Source: Oceaniglobus indicus (lineage in GTDB: Bacteria > Pseudomonadota > Alphaproteobacteria > Rhodobacterales > Rhodobacteraceae). From it: DNA of 64,000 bases. The position numbers and the translations under genes are program-made. Shown here one piece after another: positions 22,127-31,931 of this stretch. Each line of letters starts with the position of its first letter. Position 1 is the stretch's first letter. The DNA lies in NCBI RefSeq assembly GCF_002751875.1, contig NZ_NMZM01000007.1:1-64000 (forward strand). Reading direction: 5' to 3'. The notes beneath the pieces were generated by a model. That model had not been told where the DNA came from and made no database searches. It saw only the letters and a program-made list of their open reading frames with translations.

Positions 22127-23440
22127 ATGAATTTTTCCTGGCTCAAACGGTATGCTCCGCGTTCTCTCTATGGCCGTGCCGCGCTGATCCTGTTGACCCC
22201 GATCATTACGATCCAGCTGGTCGTTTCGATCGTGTTCATCCAGCGCCATTACGAGGACGTCACGGTGCAGATGACGCGCTCGGTCGCGTTGGAACTGGAT
22301 GTCATCCGCGATGCCGTCGCGCGCCCGGCGGGCGGTGCAGATGACGCATCGTCCCTGGCCCGGGCGCTGGGGCTGACACTGACGGTGCCGGCGGCAAGCG
22401 TGCCGACGACGGACCGGCGCCGATTCTATGACCTGTCGGGGCGCAAGGTGATCGACACCCTGCGCGAACAGATGACCGGGGTGACGGGGATCGAGCTGAC
22501 CGAAACGAACAAGCGCGTGCTGCTGGGGATGACCACCGCGCTTGGCCCGGCGACGGTGTCGATCCCGCGTGGCCGGGTGTCGGCGTCGAACCCCCATCAG
22601 TTGCTGGTGTTGACCGCCTTCGTCAGTTTCCTGATGACGGTGATCGCGTTCCTGTTCCTGCGCAACCAGATGCGGCCGATCAAACGGCTGGCCGTCGCGG
22701 CCGAGGCGTTCGGGCGGGGGCGCCATCACCCCTATCGCCCGGGCGGCGCGACCGAGGTGCGGGCGGCGGGGGCGGCGTTTCTGGACATGCGCAACCGGAT
22801 CGAACGCCAGATCGAACAGCGCACGCTGATGCTGTCCGGGGTAAGCCACGATCTGCGCACGCCCCTGACGCGCCTCAAGCTCAGCCTGTCGATGCTGGAA
22901 GACGATACCGAACGCGACGCGATGGAGCGTGACGTGCGCGACATGGAGGCGATGCTGGACACCTTCCTGGATTTCGCCCGATCGGAAAGCCTGGACGATG
23001 CGGAACCGGTGGATCCGGGCGCGCTGCTCGATGACATCGTGGCACAGGCGGCGCGCCTCGGACAGAACGTCGTCATCGCCACGGCACCGACCGGCGCAGA
23101 AGTCACGCTGCGCCCCGTGGCCGTTCGCCGGGCCTTGCAGAACCTCGTCGGTAACGCCGTGCGTCATGGCACGCGCGCTGAAATCTCGTGTGTCCTGTCG
23201 GATCGCGCCGTGGTTTTCTCGGTCGAGGACGACGGCCCGGGCATTTCCCCCGAAGCGCGTGACGAAGCGATCAAGCCGTTCTCGCGCCTCGATCGGGCGC
23301 GCAACCTGAACACCGGTGGGAACGTCGGCTTGGGCCTGTCGATCGCCATCGACATCGCGCGCCAGCACGGCGGCACCCTGCGGCTGGACCGGTCCGAGCG
23401 GTTGGGTGGGTTGAAGGCCGACCTGGTGCTGGCCCGCTGA
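22127..23440 (+). CDS. EnvZ-like sensor histidine kinase
   Basis: 437 residues, ATG 22127 preceded by AAGGGGC. Two membrane helices (about 18-40 and 162-182) enclose a periplasmic domain of about 120 residues. Then come HAMP (about 183-235), HisKA with phospho-acceptor in SGVSHDLRTPLTR, and a HATPase_c domain with N box LVGNAVRHG, G1 VEDDGPGIS and G2 GLGLSIAID. It passes phosphate to an OmpR-type regulator. No regulator gene is next to it, so the partner lies elsewhere. Orthologues in this order are usually annotated EnvZ/ChvG-like; the signal is unknown. Confidence 0.9.
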   Translation: MNFSWLKRYAPRSLYGRAALILLTPIITIQLVVSIVFIQRHYEDVTVQMTRSVALELDVIRDAVARPAGGADDASSLARALGLTLTVPAASVPTTDRRRFYDLSGRKVIDTLREQMTGVTGIELTETNKRVLLGMTTALGPATVSIPRGRVSASNPHQLLVLTAFVSFLMTVIAFLFLRNQMRPIKRLAVAAEAFGRGRHHPYRPGGATEVRAAGAAFLDMRNRIERQIEQRTLMLSGVSHDLRTPLTRLKLSLSMLEDDTERDAMERDVRDMEAMLDTFLDFARSESLDDAEPVDPGALLDDIVAQAARLGQNVVIATAPTGAEVTLRPVAVRRALQNLVGNAVRHGTRAEISCVLSDRAVVFSVEDDGPGISPEARDEAIKPFSRLDRARNLNTGGNVGLGLSIAIDIARQHGGTLRLDRSERLGGLKADLVLAR

Positions 23441-23551
23441 GCCTTTGGCGCCGTGACCGGCCGCACCCGCGCCGCTCCGCGTTTTTTCTTGCCCGAAATA
23501 CTCCCGCCGGAGGCACCTGCCGGCCCAGCTTGGCCGCACCCTGTCCGGGCG

Positions 23552-24091
23552 TCACGTCAGAAGCCGCGCAAACCTTGGCAGGCGGGCCCGTTTCAGCAGG
23601 GCGCGCAGTTCCAGCGTCTCGCCCGAAAGCTCCTCGGCCTTGGCGTGCACCTGCCGGACCACCCGCGCCACCGCGTCGGCATTGCCGTCCCAGACCGATC
23701 TCAGAAACTGATCCGCATCCTGGCGCGACACACCTTCTTCGCTCAGGATGTGGCGGGGGAAGTCCCTGGCGTTCAGGGTCACGATCACATCGGCGGATCC
23801 GGCGACGGCTGCGGCCAGAACATGAACGTCGTCGGCATCGGGAAGCCAGAGGCGCGCCAGATCGCCGTCGCGCGGCAGGACCGACGCTTCCGGCCAGGCC
23901 GCCCGCAGCAGGGCGATTTCGCCGCGCGCCACATCCTCGGCCCCCGGTCCCAACTTGTTCGTCGCGCGGGCCCATTCCTCAAGGATCCGGGGCGACCACA
24001 GCGGACGATAGACGCCCGCCGCGGCGACGCCGATCAGGATTTCCCGCAGGACCGTCGGGAACAGCACATTGGCGTCCAGAACCGCACGCAT
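23552..24091 (-). CDS. PIN-domain ribonuclease-like protein
   Basis: 179 residues. It begins MRAVLDANVLFP, with the first PIN acid in LDANV, then Glu in ILEEWAR, and Asp residues in PDADDVHVLAAA and TLNARDFP, the set of acids that bind metal in PIN nucleases. The start shares one base with the stop of the upstream rlmI-like gene (TGATG), so the two are co-translated. No antitoxin gene is adjacent, which separates it from ordinary VapBC pairs. A C-terminal helical extension of about 50 residues follows the PIN core. Confidence 0.82.
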   Translation of the reverse strand: MRAVLDANVLFPTVLREILIGVAAAGVYRPLWSPRILEEWARATNKLGPGAEDVARGEIALLRAAWPEASVLPRDGDLARLWLPDADDVHVLAAAVAGSADVIVTLNARDFPRHILSEEGVSRQDADQFLRSVWDGNADAVARVVRQVHAKAEELSGETLELRALLKRARLPRFARLLT

Positions 24092-25329
24092 CAGCCGTCC
24101 AGGCGGAAGAACAACGCCTTGAGGTATCCGGTTTCGGCCAGTTGCGGCAATTGCGGATGGTCCGGCCCGGCAAACCCGGTGTGCAGCTGTTGCGCCCAGC
24201 GGCCCGACCGGCCGATGCCCGACAGGCACGCGCCGCGGAACCGGCCCAGGTCGGCGGCGTGCGAACACGAACACAACACCAGGTATCCGCCCGGTGCAAC
24301 CAGCGTCGCGGCAAGGCGCGCGACCCGCTCATAAGCCCGCAAGCCCGCCTCCAGCGCCGGTTTGTTCGGCGCAAAGGCGGGTGGGTCGCAGATGATCAGA
24401 TCGAAGCTTTCGCCCTCGGCGGCCAGTGCGGCCATCGCCTCGAAGGCATCGCCGCGCCGGGTCGAGAACCGCGCCGCCGTACCACCGGCTTCGGCGCCCC
24501 GTTGCGCCAGTTCCAGCGCGGCGGCCGAACCGTCGACCGCCAGCGCCGATGTCGCGCCGCCGGCCAGCGCGGCCAGCGCGAAGCCGCCGACATGGGAGAA
24601 CACGTCCAGAACCCGTGCTTCGCGCGCCAGCGATGCGGCAAAGGCGTGGTTCGGCCGCTGGTCCAGGAACAACCCGGTCTTCTGACCGCCCAGCAGGTCG
24701 GCCATGTAGGTTGCGCCGTTCATCGGCACCGGCAGCGGCCCGTCCAGCGATCCGCGAAGAATCACGGTCTCCTCGTCCAGCCCTTCCAGGCTGCGCGCCC
24801 GGCCGCTGGCGTTCTTCACCACGCAGGACACGCCCGTGACCTCGACCAGGGCGGCAACCAGATCCTCCAGCATCAGATCGGCCCAGGCGGCGTTCGGCTG
24901 GACCACGGCGGCATCGCCGAAACGGTCGATGACGACACCGGGCAGGCCATCGGCCTCGGCGTGGATCAGGCGGTAATGGGGGGTGTCGAACAGGCGTTCG
25001 CGCAGCGACAGCGCGCGCGTCAGGCGCGCGGTCAGCCAAGCACGGTCGATGACGGCCGCGGGATCGCGGTCGAGCATCCGGCAGATGATCTTCGAGGCGG
25101 GGTTGACCGCCACGATGCCGAGCGGTGAACGTTCGGCATCTTCAAGGCGGGCAATGGTGCCGGGGGTCAGTTTCGACGTGCGCCGGTCGACGACCAGTTC
25201 GTTGTCGAAAACCCAGGGGCTTCCCCGGCGGATCGCACGTGCGTCCGTCTTCGGACGCAGCCGGACGACGGGCATGTCGTCGGCAAAAGGGGCAGGGCGG
25301 TCGGCGGGCGGATTGGATGAGGTGTTCAT
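24091..25329 (-). CDS. rlmI: Class I rRNA cytosine C5-methyltransferase, RlmI type
   Basis: 412 residues from ATG 25329, AGAGGC just upstream. The N-terminal PUA domain (about 20-95) is followed by an EEHEE linker and a Rossmann methyltransferase domain: motif I VLDVFSHVGGFAL, and catalytic motifs DPPAFAPNK and LVLCSCSH (Cys). RlmI-family enzymes make m5C in 23S rRNA (C1962 in E. coli). Exact target in this organism is inferred from the family. Confidence 0.85.
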   Translation of the reverse strand: MNTSSNPPADRPAPFADDMPVVRLRPKTDARAIRRGSPWVFDNELVVDRRTSKLTPGTIARLEDAERSPLGIVAVNPASKIICRMLDRDPAAVIDRAWLTARLTRALSLRERLFDTPHYRLIHAEADGLPGVVIDRFGDAAVVQPNAAWADLMLEDLVAALVEVTGVSCVVKNASGRARSLEGLDEETVILRGSLDGPLPVPMNGATYMADLLGGQKTGLFLDQRPNHAFAASLAREARVLDVFSHVGGFALAALAGGATSALAVDGSAAALELAQRGAEAGGTAARFSTRRGDAFEAMAALAAEGESFDLIICDPPAFAPNKPALEAGLRAYERVARLAATLVAPGGYLVLCSCSHAADLGRFRGACLSGIGRSGRWAQQLHTGFAGPDHPQLPQLAETGYLKALFFRLDG

Positions 25330-25369
25330 GCCTCTGCCCATATCCGCTTTGCCGACCGCCCGAAAGGGC

Positions 25370-25543
25370 TTAGGCCTTGGCGCTGCGCGGTGCAGGCGCG
25401 GTGGCGCCACCAAAGCGCGCGGCAATCCATGCCGACAGCGCCCGTCCGGTGCCGCGCATTGCTTCGGCGCGCAGGGCGCGGGCACGGCTTTCGATTTCGA
25501 ACAGGTCGATGGCGTCGTTCGGGTTCGGTGATTTGGTGATCAT
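25370..25543 (-). CDS. Small RSP_7527-like protein
   Basis: 57 residues from ATG 25543 with GAGGAG 7 bases upstream. One amphipathic helix rich in Arg and Ala (DAIDLFEIESRARALRAEAM) and a short second helix, similar to small DUF1127-like or RSP_7527-type proteins that are frequent in Rhodobacterales. Function not known. It has its own ribosome site, 40 bases before rlmI, so both may be co-transcribed. Confidence 0.7.
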   Translation of the reverse strand: MITKSPNPNDAIDLFEIESRARALRAEAMRGTGRALSAWIAARFGGATAPAPRSAKA

Positions 25544-25690
25544 CGGGATCTCCTCGGGGGGTTGGTCAATTCGATGAGGCACAGCTATGCCCGCCCCCCG
25601 AGGCATTCCAGAGCCATACCGGCATGGCCGCTATGCATAAAACGCAAGCTGTTGCGGAACGCCTCGGGACGCGGCCGTGCCTCCGGTGTT

Positions 25691-25702
25691 GTTAGCGCTA
25701 AC
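25691..25702. promoter_or_regulatory. LacI/GntR-type operator upstream of edd
   Basis: Perfect 12-bp palindrome GTTAGCGCTAAC, 68 bases before the edd start. A TTAGCGCTAA-type centre is typical of LacI-family sugar repressors. No such repressor gene is in the window. Confidence 0.65.
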
Positions 25703-25770
25703 CTAACGTGATAATCCGGCCGGGAAAGCAATTCCACCGTTCGCCAAAGCAAGCACCGGAGAGCCAGGCC

Positions 25771-27576
25771 ATGCCGCTGAACCCGACAGTTTCCGACGTC
25801 ACCGACCGCATCATCGAACGCAGCCGACCGACCCGCGAGAGGTATCTCGACCGCATGGCGCGCGCGGCCGAAGAGGGGCCGCGCCGCGCCCATCTGACCT
25901 GCGGGAATCAGGCCCACGCCTATGCCCCCATGGGCCAGGACAAGGAAACGCTGGCCGCGGGCCGGGCGCCGAACCTCGGGATCGTCACCGCGTATAACGA
26001 CATGCTGTCGGCGCATCAGCCGTTCGAAACCTATCCCGAACGCATCCGCGCCGCGGCCCGCGCGCTGGGCGCCACGGCGCAGGTGGCCGGCGGCGTTCCG
26101 GCGATGTGCGACGGGGTGACCCAGGGTCAGACGGGGATGGAGCTTTCGTTGTTCTCGCGCGACGTGATCGCCCTGGCGGCCGGTGTCGCGCTGTCGCACA
26201 ATGTCTTCGATGCCGCGGTCTATCTCGGGGTTTGCGATAAAATTGTCCCAGGTCTGATAATTGCGGCGGCGACCTTCGGATATATTCCCGGCGTTTTCCT
26301 GCCCGCGGGCCCGATGACCAGCGGTTTACCGAACGACGAAAAGGCCAAGGTGCGTCAGCAGTTCGCCAACGGCGAGGTCGGGCGCGACAAGCTGATGGAG
26401 GCCGAGATGGCGTCCTATCACGGCCCCGGCACCTGCACGTTCTATGGCACCGCCAATTCCAACCAGATGTTGATGGAGTTCATGGGACTGCATCTGCCCG
26501 GCGCGTCCTTTGTCAATCCGGGCACGCCCCTGCGTGACGCGCTGACCGACGAAGGCGTCAAGACGGCGCTGGGGATCACCGCCCTCGGCAACGATTATCG
26601 CCCGGTGTCCGAGATCCTGGACGAAAAGGCCTTCGTCAACGGCATGGTCGGACTGATGGCGACGGGCGGATCGACGAACCTGATCATCCATCTGCCCGCC
26701 ATGGCCCGCGCGGCGGGCGTGATCCTGGACCAGTCGGATTTCGCGACCCTGTCGGCGGCGGTGCCGCAATTGGCCAAGGTCTATCCCAACGGGCTGGCCG
26801 ACGTGAACCATTTCCACGCCGCCGGCGGGCTTGGCTACATGATCGGCCAATTGCTCGAGGCCGGTCTGCTGCATCCCGACGTCAAGACGGTCGCGGGCGA
26901 AGGCATGGCGCAGTATACCCGCGAACCCGAGATTCGGGACGGGGTCTTCCACTATCGCGCCGGTCCGACCGAGACGCTGAACGACAAGATCCTGCGCCCG
27001 GTGTCGAACCCGTTCAAGGCGACGGGCGGTCTGCAGGACCTGCAGGGCAATCTGGGACGCGGCGTCATGAAGGTGTCGGCCGTCGATCCCGACCGACACA
27101 TCATCGAGGCGAAGGCGCGCATCTTCCACGACCAGCGCGACGTCAAGACGGCGTTCCAGGCCGGGGAATTCACCGAGGATACCGTTGTCGTCGTCCGGTT
27201 CCAGGGTCCGCACGCCAACGGGATGCCCGAATTGCACTCGCTGACGCCGATCCTGTCGGTATTGCAGGATCGCGGCCTGAAGGTCGCGCTGGTCACCGAT
27301 GGGCGAATGTCGGGTGCCAGCGGCAAGGTGCCGTCGGCGATCCACGTCTCGCCCGAGGCGGCGCGCGGCGGTCCCATCGGGCGGCTGCGCGACGGCGATG
27401 TCGTGCGGGTGGACGCGGTGAACGGCACGCTGGATGCCATCGGCGTCGATCTGGACACCCGCGACGTGGCCGAGGCCGACCTGTCGGGCAATGGCAACGG
27501 CGTCGGGCGCGAGCTGTTCGAGGTCTTCCGCCAGAACGTCGGCCTGGCCAGCGACGGGGCGGGCGTCGTGATCTGA
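25771..27576 (+). CDS. edd: 6-phosphogluconate dehydratase
   Basis: 601 residues, normal length. It converts 6-phosphogluconate to 2-keto-3-deoxy-6-phosphogluconate, first committed step of the Entner-Doudoroff pathway. IlvD/Edd motifs: iron-sulfur cysteines in [13 protein letters not shown] and in [11 protein letters not shown], and the C-terminal signature [19 protein letters not shown]. The start is at the first ATG of the frame after GAGAGCCAGGCC. The partner eda is not adjacent; a tRNA gene follows. Expression is probably sugar-controlled through the upstream operator. Confidence 0.95.
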   Translation: MPLNPTVSDVTDRIIERSRPTRERYLDRMARAAEEGPRRAHLTCGNQAHAYAPMGQDKETLAAGRAPNLGIVTAYNDMLSAHQPFETYPERIRAAARALGATAQVAGGVPAMCDGVTQGQTGMELSLFSRDVIALAAGVALSHNVFDAAVYLGVCDKIVPGLIIAAATFGYIPGVFLPAGPMTSGLPNDEKAKVRQQFANGEVGRDKLMEAEMASYHGPGTCTFYGTANSNQMLMEFMGLHLPGASFVNPGTPLRDALTDEGVKTALGITALGNDYRPVSEILDEKAFVNGMVGLMATGGSTNLIIHLPAMARAAGVILDQSDFATLSAAVPQLAKVYPNGLADVNHFHAAGGLGYMIGQLLEAGLLHPDVKTVAGEGMAQYTREPEIRDGVFHYRAGPTETLNDKILRPVSNPFKATGGLQDLQGNLGRGVMKVSAVDPDRHIIEAKARIFHDQRDVKTAFQAGEFTEDTVVVVRFQGPHANGMPELHSLTPILSVLQDRGLKVALVTDGRMSGASGKVPSAIHVSPEAARGGPIGRLRDGDVVRVDAVNGTLDAIGVDLDTRDVAEADLSGNGNGVGRELFEVFRQNVGLASDGAGVVI

Positions 27577-27617
27577 TGTCGGCGCGCGGCGCGCTGTTGT
27601 TCCAGCCGATCCCGCGT

Positions 27618-27701
27618 CCCCGCTGGGGGACTTGAACCCCCACGCCCACAAGGGCAACCGATTTTAAGTCGGGTCTGTCTACCGATTCCAGCAAGCGGGG
27701 T
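27618..27701 (-). tRNA. tRNA-Leu (anticodon TAA)
   Basis: 84 nt without an encoded CCA. Acceptor stem CCCCGCT with AGCGGGG, anticodon loop ACTTAAAAT, long variable arm TTGCCCTTGTGGGCG typical of leucine tRNAs, and T-arm GGGGGTTCAAGTCCCCC. Confidence 0.95.
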
Positions 27702-27872
27702 GACGCGGATCTGTCTGTCTGTGCCCAGGGCCGCGATACCGGCAGCGGGCGTTCCGTCGGCCTGTATCGGGCCATCGTCATGTCTTAGCGGCACGATGCG
27801 GCGAAAACAACGTGCCGTTCCGTCGAAAATCGCCGCGGTGTGCCGCAAGGCCCGCGTGGGCTGCGGCGCCGT

Positions 27873-28649
27873 TCAGGCGTCGTTTTGCAGCGCACGAAAC
27901 GCCGCCACGCTGGCACCGGACGCGGCCGCCAGCAGCCGCGCGTCGCCGTTCAGCGTGACCATGCGGAACCCCCAGTCCAGCGCCTTTGCGGCGTATTCGG
28001 GCGACATGCAATGCAGCGCCGGGATCTTGCCCGCATCCAGCGCGACCTGTGCGATCCGCTTGATCGCCGCCACGATTTCCGGCTCGTCGCGGTCGAACCC
28101 GGCGGGCAGGGCGCCCTGACTCAGCCCCAGGGTCAGATCGGCGGGCCCGACATACAGCCCGTCGATTCCCGGCGTCGCCGCGATGGCTTCGACGTTGTCC
28201 AGTCCGGCCTGGGTTTCGATCATCGCAAAGCCCAGCACGGCGTCGTTCGCCGCCACGCCGTAACCCGGATACGCCAGCCCGGCCCGTGTCGGCCCGAACG
28301 ACCGCTGGCCGTGCGGCGGATAGCGCAGATAGCTGGCGAAGGCGGCCGCGTCCTCGGCCGTGTTGATCATCGGACAGATGATGCCCATGGCGCCCGCATC
28401 CAGCAGCTTCATGATCGCGCCCGCGTCCAGCCACGGCACCCGCGCCAGCGGCACCACCTTCTTGCCGCCCATGGCCTGCAACATCGACAATGCCGCGCCA
28501 TAGTCGAACGCGCCGTGCTGTGTGTCGACGGTCAGCGAATCGTAACCCTGGCGTGCCATGATTTCCGCCGTATGGGCGCTGCCGATGGAGCACCAGCCGT
28601 TGAGAACCGGCTTTCCTTCTGCCCAGAGGGTTTTCAACGGGTTTTCCAT
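27873..28649 (-). CDS. HpcH/HpaI-family aldolase
   Basis: 258 residues from ATG 28649, AAAGGAC 6 bases upstream. TIM-barrel class II aldolase: DTQHGAFDY with catalytic His, metal ligands Glu in AMIETQAGLDN and Asp in YVGPADLTLGL. The family cleaves or makes 2-keto-3-deoxy sugar acids and 4-hydroxy-2-oxo acids using a divalent metal and pyruvate. Substrate not determined. Placed alone between tRNA-Leu and a divergent small gene. Confidence 0.9.
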   Translation of the reverse strand: MENPLKTLWAEGKPVLNGWCSIGSAHTAEIMARQGYDSLTVDTQHGAFDYGAALSMLQAMGGKKVVPLARVPWLDAGAIMKLLDAGAMGIICPMINTAEDAAAFASYLRYPPHGQRSFGPTRAGLAYPGYGVAANDAVLGFAMIETQAGLDNVEAIAATPGIDGLYVGPADLTLGLSQGALPAGFDRDEPEIVAAIKRIAQVALDAGKIPALHCMSPEYAAKALDWGFRMVTLNGDARLLAAASGASVAAFRALQNDA

Positions 28650-28815
28650 GGCGTTTGTCCTTTCGGCTTTTGCGACAGGGTGGGGCGCGTCGCGCCATTC
28701 TGTCAATCGTGTGGCGGTGGATGATCGACAGGCGGCGCGATTTGCGGCATGTGTCGTGCTGTCATCGGCAAAAGGGCGGCAGGATGTATTCGACAACAGC
28801 GCCAAGCGGTTCACG

Positions 28816-29019
28816 ATGCTGCTGAACCCGCGTGATCCATTCTATGCGCCGCTGTGGCGGCGCGTGGCGATCGTGGTGTTCAGCCTGGGCTGGGCTGCGT
28901 TCGAACTGTCGAACGGCGCGACCGTCTGGGCGGCGCTGTTCGGCGCGGCCGGCTTTTACGCCCTGTGGAAACTGATCGTGACATTTCCCGGCGACGACGG
29001 CGACGGCCCGGTGGAATGA
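28816..29019 (+). CDS. DUF3329-like small membrane protein
   Basis: 67 residues: MLLNPRDPFYAPLWRR start, then two membrane helices (about 17-35 and 38-58) and an acidic tail. The pattern NPRDPFYxPLWRR fits the small DUF3329 group of Rhodobacterales. It ends 13 bases before the LysR-type regulator. Role unknown. Confidence 0.75.
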   Translation: MLLNPRDPFYAPLWRRVAIVVFSLGWAAFELSNGATVWAALFGAAGFYALWKLIVTFPGDDGDGPVE

Positions 29020-29032
29020 CTGTCGCAGCGCC

Positions 29033-29938
29033 ATGGGCCGGCTGAACCTCGACCAGATCGCCGCCTTTCTGGCGGTGGTGCGGCTGGGCGGGATCGGCAA
29101 GGCGGCACAGGGCCTGGGCCTGACGCAACCGGCGGTGTCGGCGCGGATCCGCAACCTGGAAACCGGCCTGTCACAGACATTGTTCGACCGCACGCCCGGC
29201 GGTCTGCGCCTGACCCGCGACGGCGAGACGATGCTGCGCTATGCCGAACGCTATGAGCAGTTGAACGAACTGGTCGAGCGGCACGTCGTAAACCCCGACG
29301 CGCTGGACGGACTGCTCCGGATCGGCAGCGCCGAAACAGTCGCGCAGTGCTGGCTGCCCGATTTCGTCAGCCACCTGCACCGCCGATTTCCCAGCGTCGA
29401 GGTCGAAATCAACGTCGACGTCTCGGTTAACCTGCGCGCGGCCCTGCTGACGCGCGAGATCGATCTGGCGTTCCTGCTTGGTCCGGTGTCGGATTTTTCG
29501 GTGGACAACATCGCCTTGCCCGCCTTCGAACTGGGATGGTATGCGGCCACGGATGCGGACATCCGCGATGACGATCCATCGCTGTTTCTCGATACGCCGG
29601 TGCTGAGCTATGCGCGCAACACCGCGCCCTATCGTCACCTCAAGTCGATGCTGCTTGAACGGGTGGGGCCGGGGGTGACGCTGTTTCCGTCCTCGTCGTT
29701 GTCCGCCTGTTTCCGGCTGATCGAATCGGGCATCGGCGTGGCGGCTCTGCCTTGTGCGCTGGCCGCGTCCTATGTCGCGGCGGGGCGGATTCGCACCTTT
29801 GATCCGGGGTGGCGGCCGGCGCCGCTGGCCTTCACGGCCTCGTTCATCGGCGGTGGTCAACGCCACCTGGTGGCGACGGCGGCCGATCTTGCGCTGGACG
29901 TCGCGCGCCGGTTCGATGGTCATAAATCCGTTTTATAA
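29033..29938 (+). CDS. LysR-type transcriptional regulator
   Basis: 301 residues. An N-terminal winged helix (LDQIAAFLAVVRLGGIGKAA, about 5-24, then LTQPAVSARIRNLE) and a periplasmic-binding-like effector domain (about 90-290). It lies directly upstream of the hydro-lyase and TRAP transporter genes in the same direction, so it probably regulates uptake and use of the same organic acid. The effector is not known. Confidence 0.9.
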   Translation: MGRLNLDQIAAFLAVVRLGGIGKAAQGLGLTQPAVSARIRNLETGLSQTLFDRTPGGLRLTRDGETMLRYAERYEQLNELVERHVVNPDALDGLLRIGSAETVAQCWLPDFVSHLHRRFPSVEVEINVDVSVNLRAALLTREIDLAFLLGPVSDFSVDNIALPAFELGWYAATDADIRDDDPSLFLDTPVLSYARNTAPYRHLKSMLLERVGPGVTLFPSSSLSACFRLIESGIGVAALPCALAASYVAAGRIRTFDPGWRPAPLAFTASFIGGGQRHLVATAADLALDVARRFDGHKSVL

Positions 29939-30014
29939 CCGGCCAGAGATATATTCGATTTGCATTTATAACGCGGGGTTGCAAAGCTGACGGCGAAGCC
30001 ATCGGGAATGCTGC

Positions 30015-30827
30015 ATGACATCCTATGTGTCGATGAAAACCATGACACGGGACGCGGTGCGCGCCGAAATTCGTGCCGGACGCTATGCCAAGCATACCGC
30101 CGGTCTGGCGCCGGGCGTCCTGCAAAGCAATCTGGCCATCCTGCCGGAAACCCACGCGCTGGACTTCATGCGCTTTTGCCAGCGCAACCCGAAACCCTGT
30201 CCGCTGTCGGCGGTGTCGGACACCGGCAACCCGATGATGTTCACGCTGGGGCGCGACATCGACATCCGCACCGATGTGCCCGGCTACAACATCTATCGCC
30301 ATGGCAAACTTTCCGAAACGGTCACCGATCTGTCGCAGCATTGGCGCGATGACCTGGTGGTGTTCGCGCTGGGCTGTTCGTTCACCTTTGAACACGCGCT
30401 GATGCGGGCGGGCATACCGCTCTGGCATATCGAGAACGACACGACCGTGCCGATGTTCCGTTCGAACATCGAAACCGTGCCGGCGGGGCCGTTCGGGGGG
30501 CGCACCGTGGTCAGTATGCGGATGATTCCCGAAGCCCAGGTCGATCTGGCGCGCGAGATCTCGGCGCGCTATCCGCTGGCCCATGGCGGCCCGGTCCATG
30601 TCGGCGATCCGGCGGCGTTGGGCATCGATGATCCCGCCAATCCCGACTGGGGTGATCCGCTGCCGATGGGGGCGGGGATGGTGCCGGTGTTCTGGGCCTG
30701 CGGGGTGACGCCCCAGGTCGCCATAGAACGGGCCGCACCGGCGTTCTGCATCACCCATGTCCCGGGCCGGATGTTGATCACGGACGTGCCCGAAGATGCG
30801 GAAACGCCGATCCTGAACTTTCAATAA
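30015..30827 (+). CDS. Putative hydro-lyase, DUF1445 (YcsI family)
   Basis: 270 residues, normal length. The family includes D-glutamate cyclase-related and putative hydro-lyase proteins. The conserved blocks FALGCSFTFEHAL (about 117-129) and CGVTPQVAIERAAPAFCITHVPGRMLITD near the C-terminus are both present. It is followed after 30 bases by a TRAP transporter. The genes together suggest import and dehydration or cyclisation of a hydroxy or amino acid. The exact substrate is not shown by sequence. Confidence 0.85.
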   Translation: MTSYVSMKTMTRDAVRAEIRAGRYAKHTAGLAPGVLQSNLAILPETHALDFMRFCQRNPKPCPLSAVSDTGNPMMFTLGRDIDIRTDVPGYNIYRHGKLSETVTDLSQHWRDDLVVFALGCSFTFEHALMRAGIPLWHIENDTTVPMFRSNIETVPAGPFGGRTVVSMRMIPEAQVDLAREISARYPLAHGGPVHVGDPAALGIDDPANPDWGDPLPMGAGMVPVFWACGVTPQVAIERAAPAFCITHVPGRMLITDVPEDAETPILNFQ

Positions 30828-30857
30828 TCGAACAATAATCCATAGGGAGTCCAACAG

Positions 30858-31895
30858 ATGAAAACCACAATCAGCACTTTCGCAGTAATCGCGGCGGTTG
30901 CCGGATCTGCGTCGGCCGAGGATCTGAACGTCGTGGGAAGCTGGTCGAGCCTGCCGTTGCACAAGCAATACGAAGCGCCGTTCTGGACCGAAACCCTGCC
31001 CGAAGCGGCCGGCGACGACCTGACCGTCGCGCTGACGACCCATGACCAGATGGGCCTGGGTCTGGGCGACGTTTACCGTTTGTTGGGAGAAGGCGTCTAT
31101 GACGTCGGCATGACCGTTGCCGACTATGCCGTATCGGATGCGCCCGAACTGGAAGGGCTGGATGTGCCGCTTCTGGCGCTGACGGCGGATGAAGCGCGTG
31201 CCATGGTCGATGCGGCCCGCCCCATGGTGGATGACATCTTTGCCGATCGCTTCAACGCGCATGTCCTGGCCATTGCGCCCTATCCGCCCCAGGTGGTGTT
31301 CTGCAACCACGACATTTCGGGCCTGGCAGACCTCGAGGGGCTGAAAATCCGCGCCTCGGGCCGCATGACCGCCAAGTTTCTCGAGGCGCTGGGCGCCGAG
31401 GGCATCAACGTGAACTTCTCGGAAGTGCCCGGCGCCTTGCAGAAGGGCGTGGTCGATTGCGCCGTGACCGGGGCCGGTTCGGGCTATTCCGCCGGCTGGT
31501 GGGAGGTGGCGACACATCTGTTGCCGATCCCGCTGGGCGGATGGGATTCGGTCGTGACGGCCGTGAACATGGACAAGTGGAACAGCCTGTCGCCCGAGTT
31601 GCAGCAGATCATGACCGAACGCGTGAAGACCGATTTCGAGGATCCGGCATGGCAGACCGCGCAGGGTGCCCTGGCCAACGACATCGCCTGTCTGACCGGC
31701 GAGGGAGAATGCAAGGGCGGTGACGCACGGTCCATGACGCTGGTCGAGGTGACCGAAGCCGATTCCACCCGCGCGCGCGAAATCCTCGAGGCCGAGGTGC
31801 TGCCCGAATGGGCCGAGCGTGCGGGCGCCGATTGGACCAAACGCTGGAACGACACGGTCGGCGCGACGGTCGGCGTCACGATTCCCGTCGAATAG
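30858..31895 (+). CDS. TRAP transporter solute-binding protein
   Basis: 345 residues with an N-terminal signal peptide (MKTTISTFAVIAAVAGSASA, cleavage before ED). DctP-type periplasmic protein: the segment GLKIRASGRMTAKFLEALGA contains the conserved Arg that holds the ligand carboxylate. It delivers the substrate to the DctQM membrane parts encoded next. GGGAG lies 9 bases before the start. Confidence 0.93.
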   Translation: MKTTISTFAVIAAVAGSASAEDLNVVGSWSSLPLHKQYEAPFWTETLPEAAGDDLTVALTTHDQMGLGLGDVYRLLGEGVYDVGMTVADYAVSDAPELEGLDVPLLALTADEARAMVDAARPMVDDIFADRFNAHVLAIAPYPPQVVFCNHDISGLADLEGLKIRASGRMTAKFLEALGAEGINVNFSEVPGALQKGVVDCAVTGAGSGYSAGWWEVATHLLPIPLGGWDSVVTAVNMDKWNSLSPELQQIMTERVKTDFEDPAWQTAQGALANDIACLTGEGECKGGDARSMTLVEVTEADSTRAREILEAEVLPEWAERAGADWTKRWNDTVGATVGVTIPVE

Positions 31896-31931
31896 GCCGC
31901 GCTGAACCGGCCCCGGATAAGGAAGATCGCC

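Noticed and set aside
23552-24091. VapBC toxin-antitoxin pair
   Set aside because: No small antitoxin gene on either side; the PIN gene is fused by overlap to rlmI.
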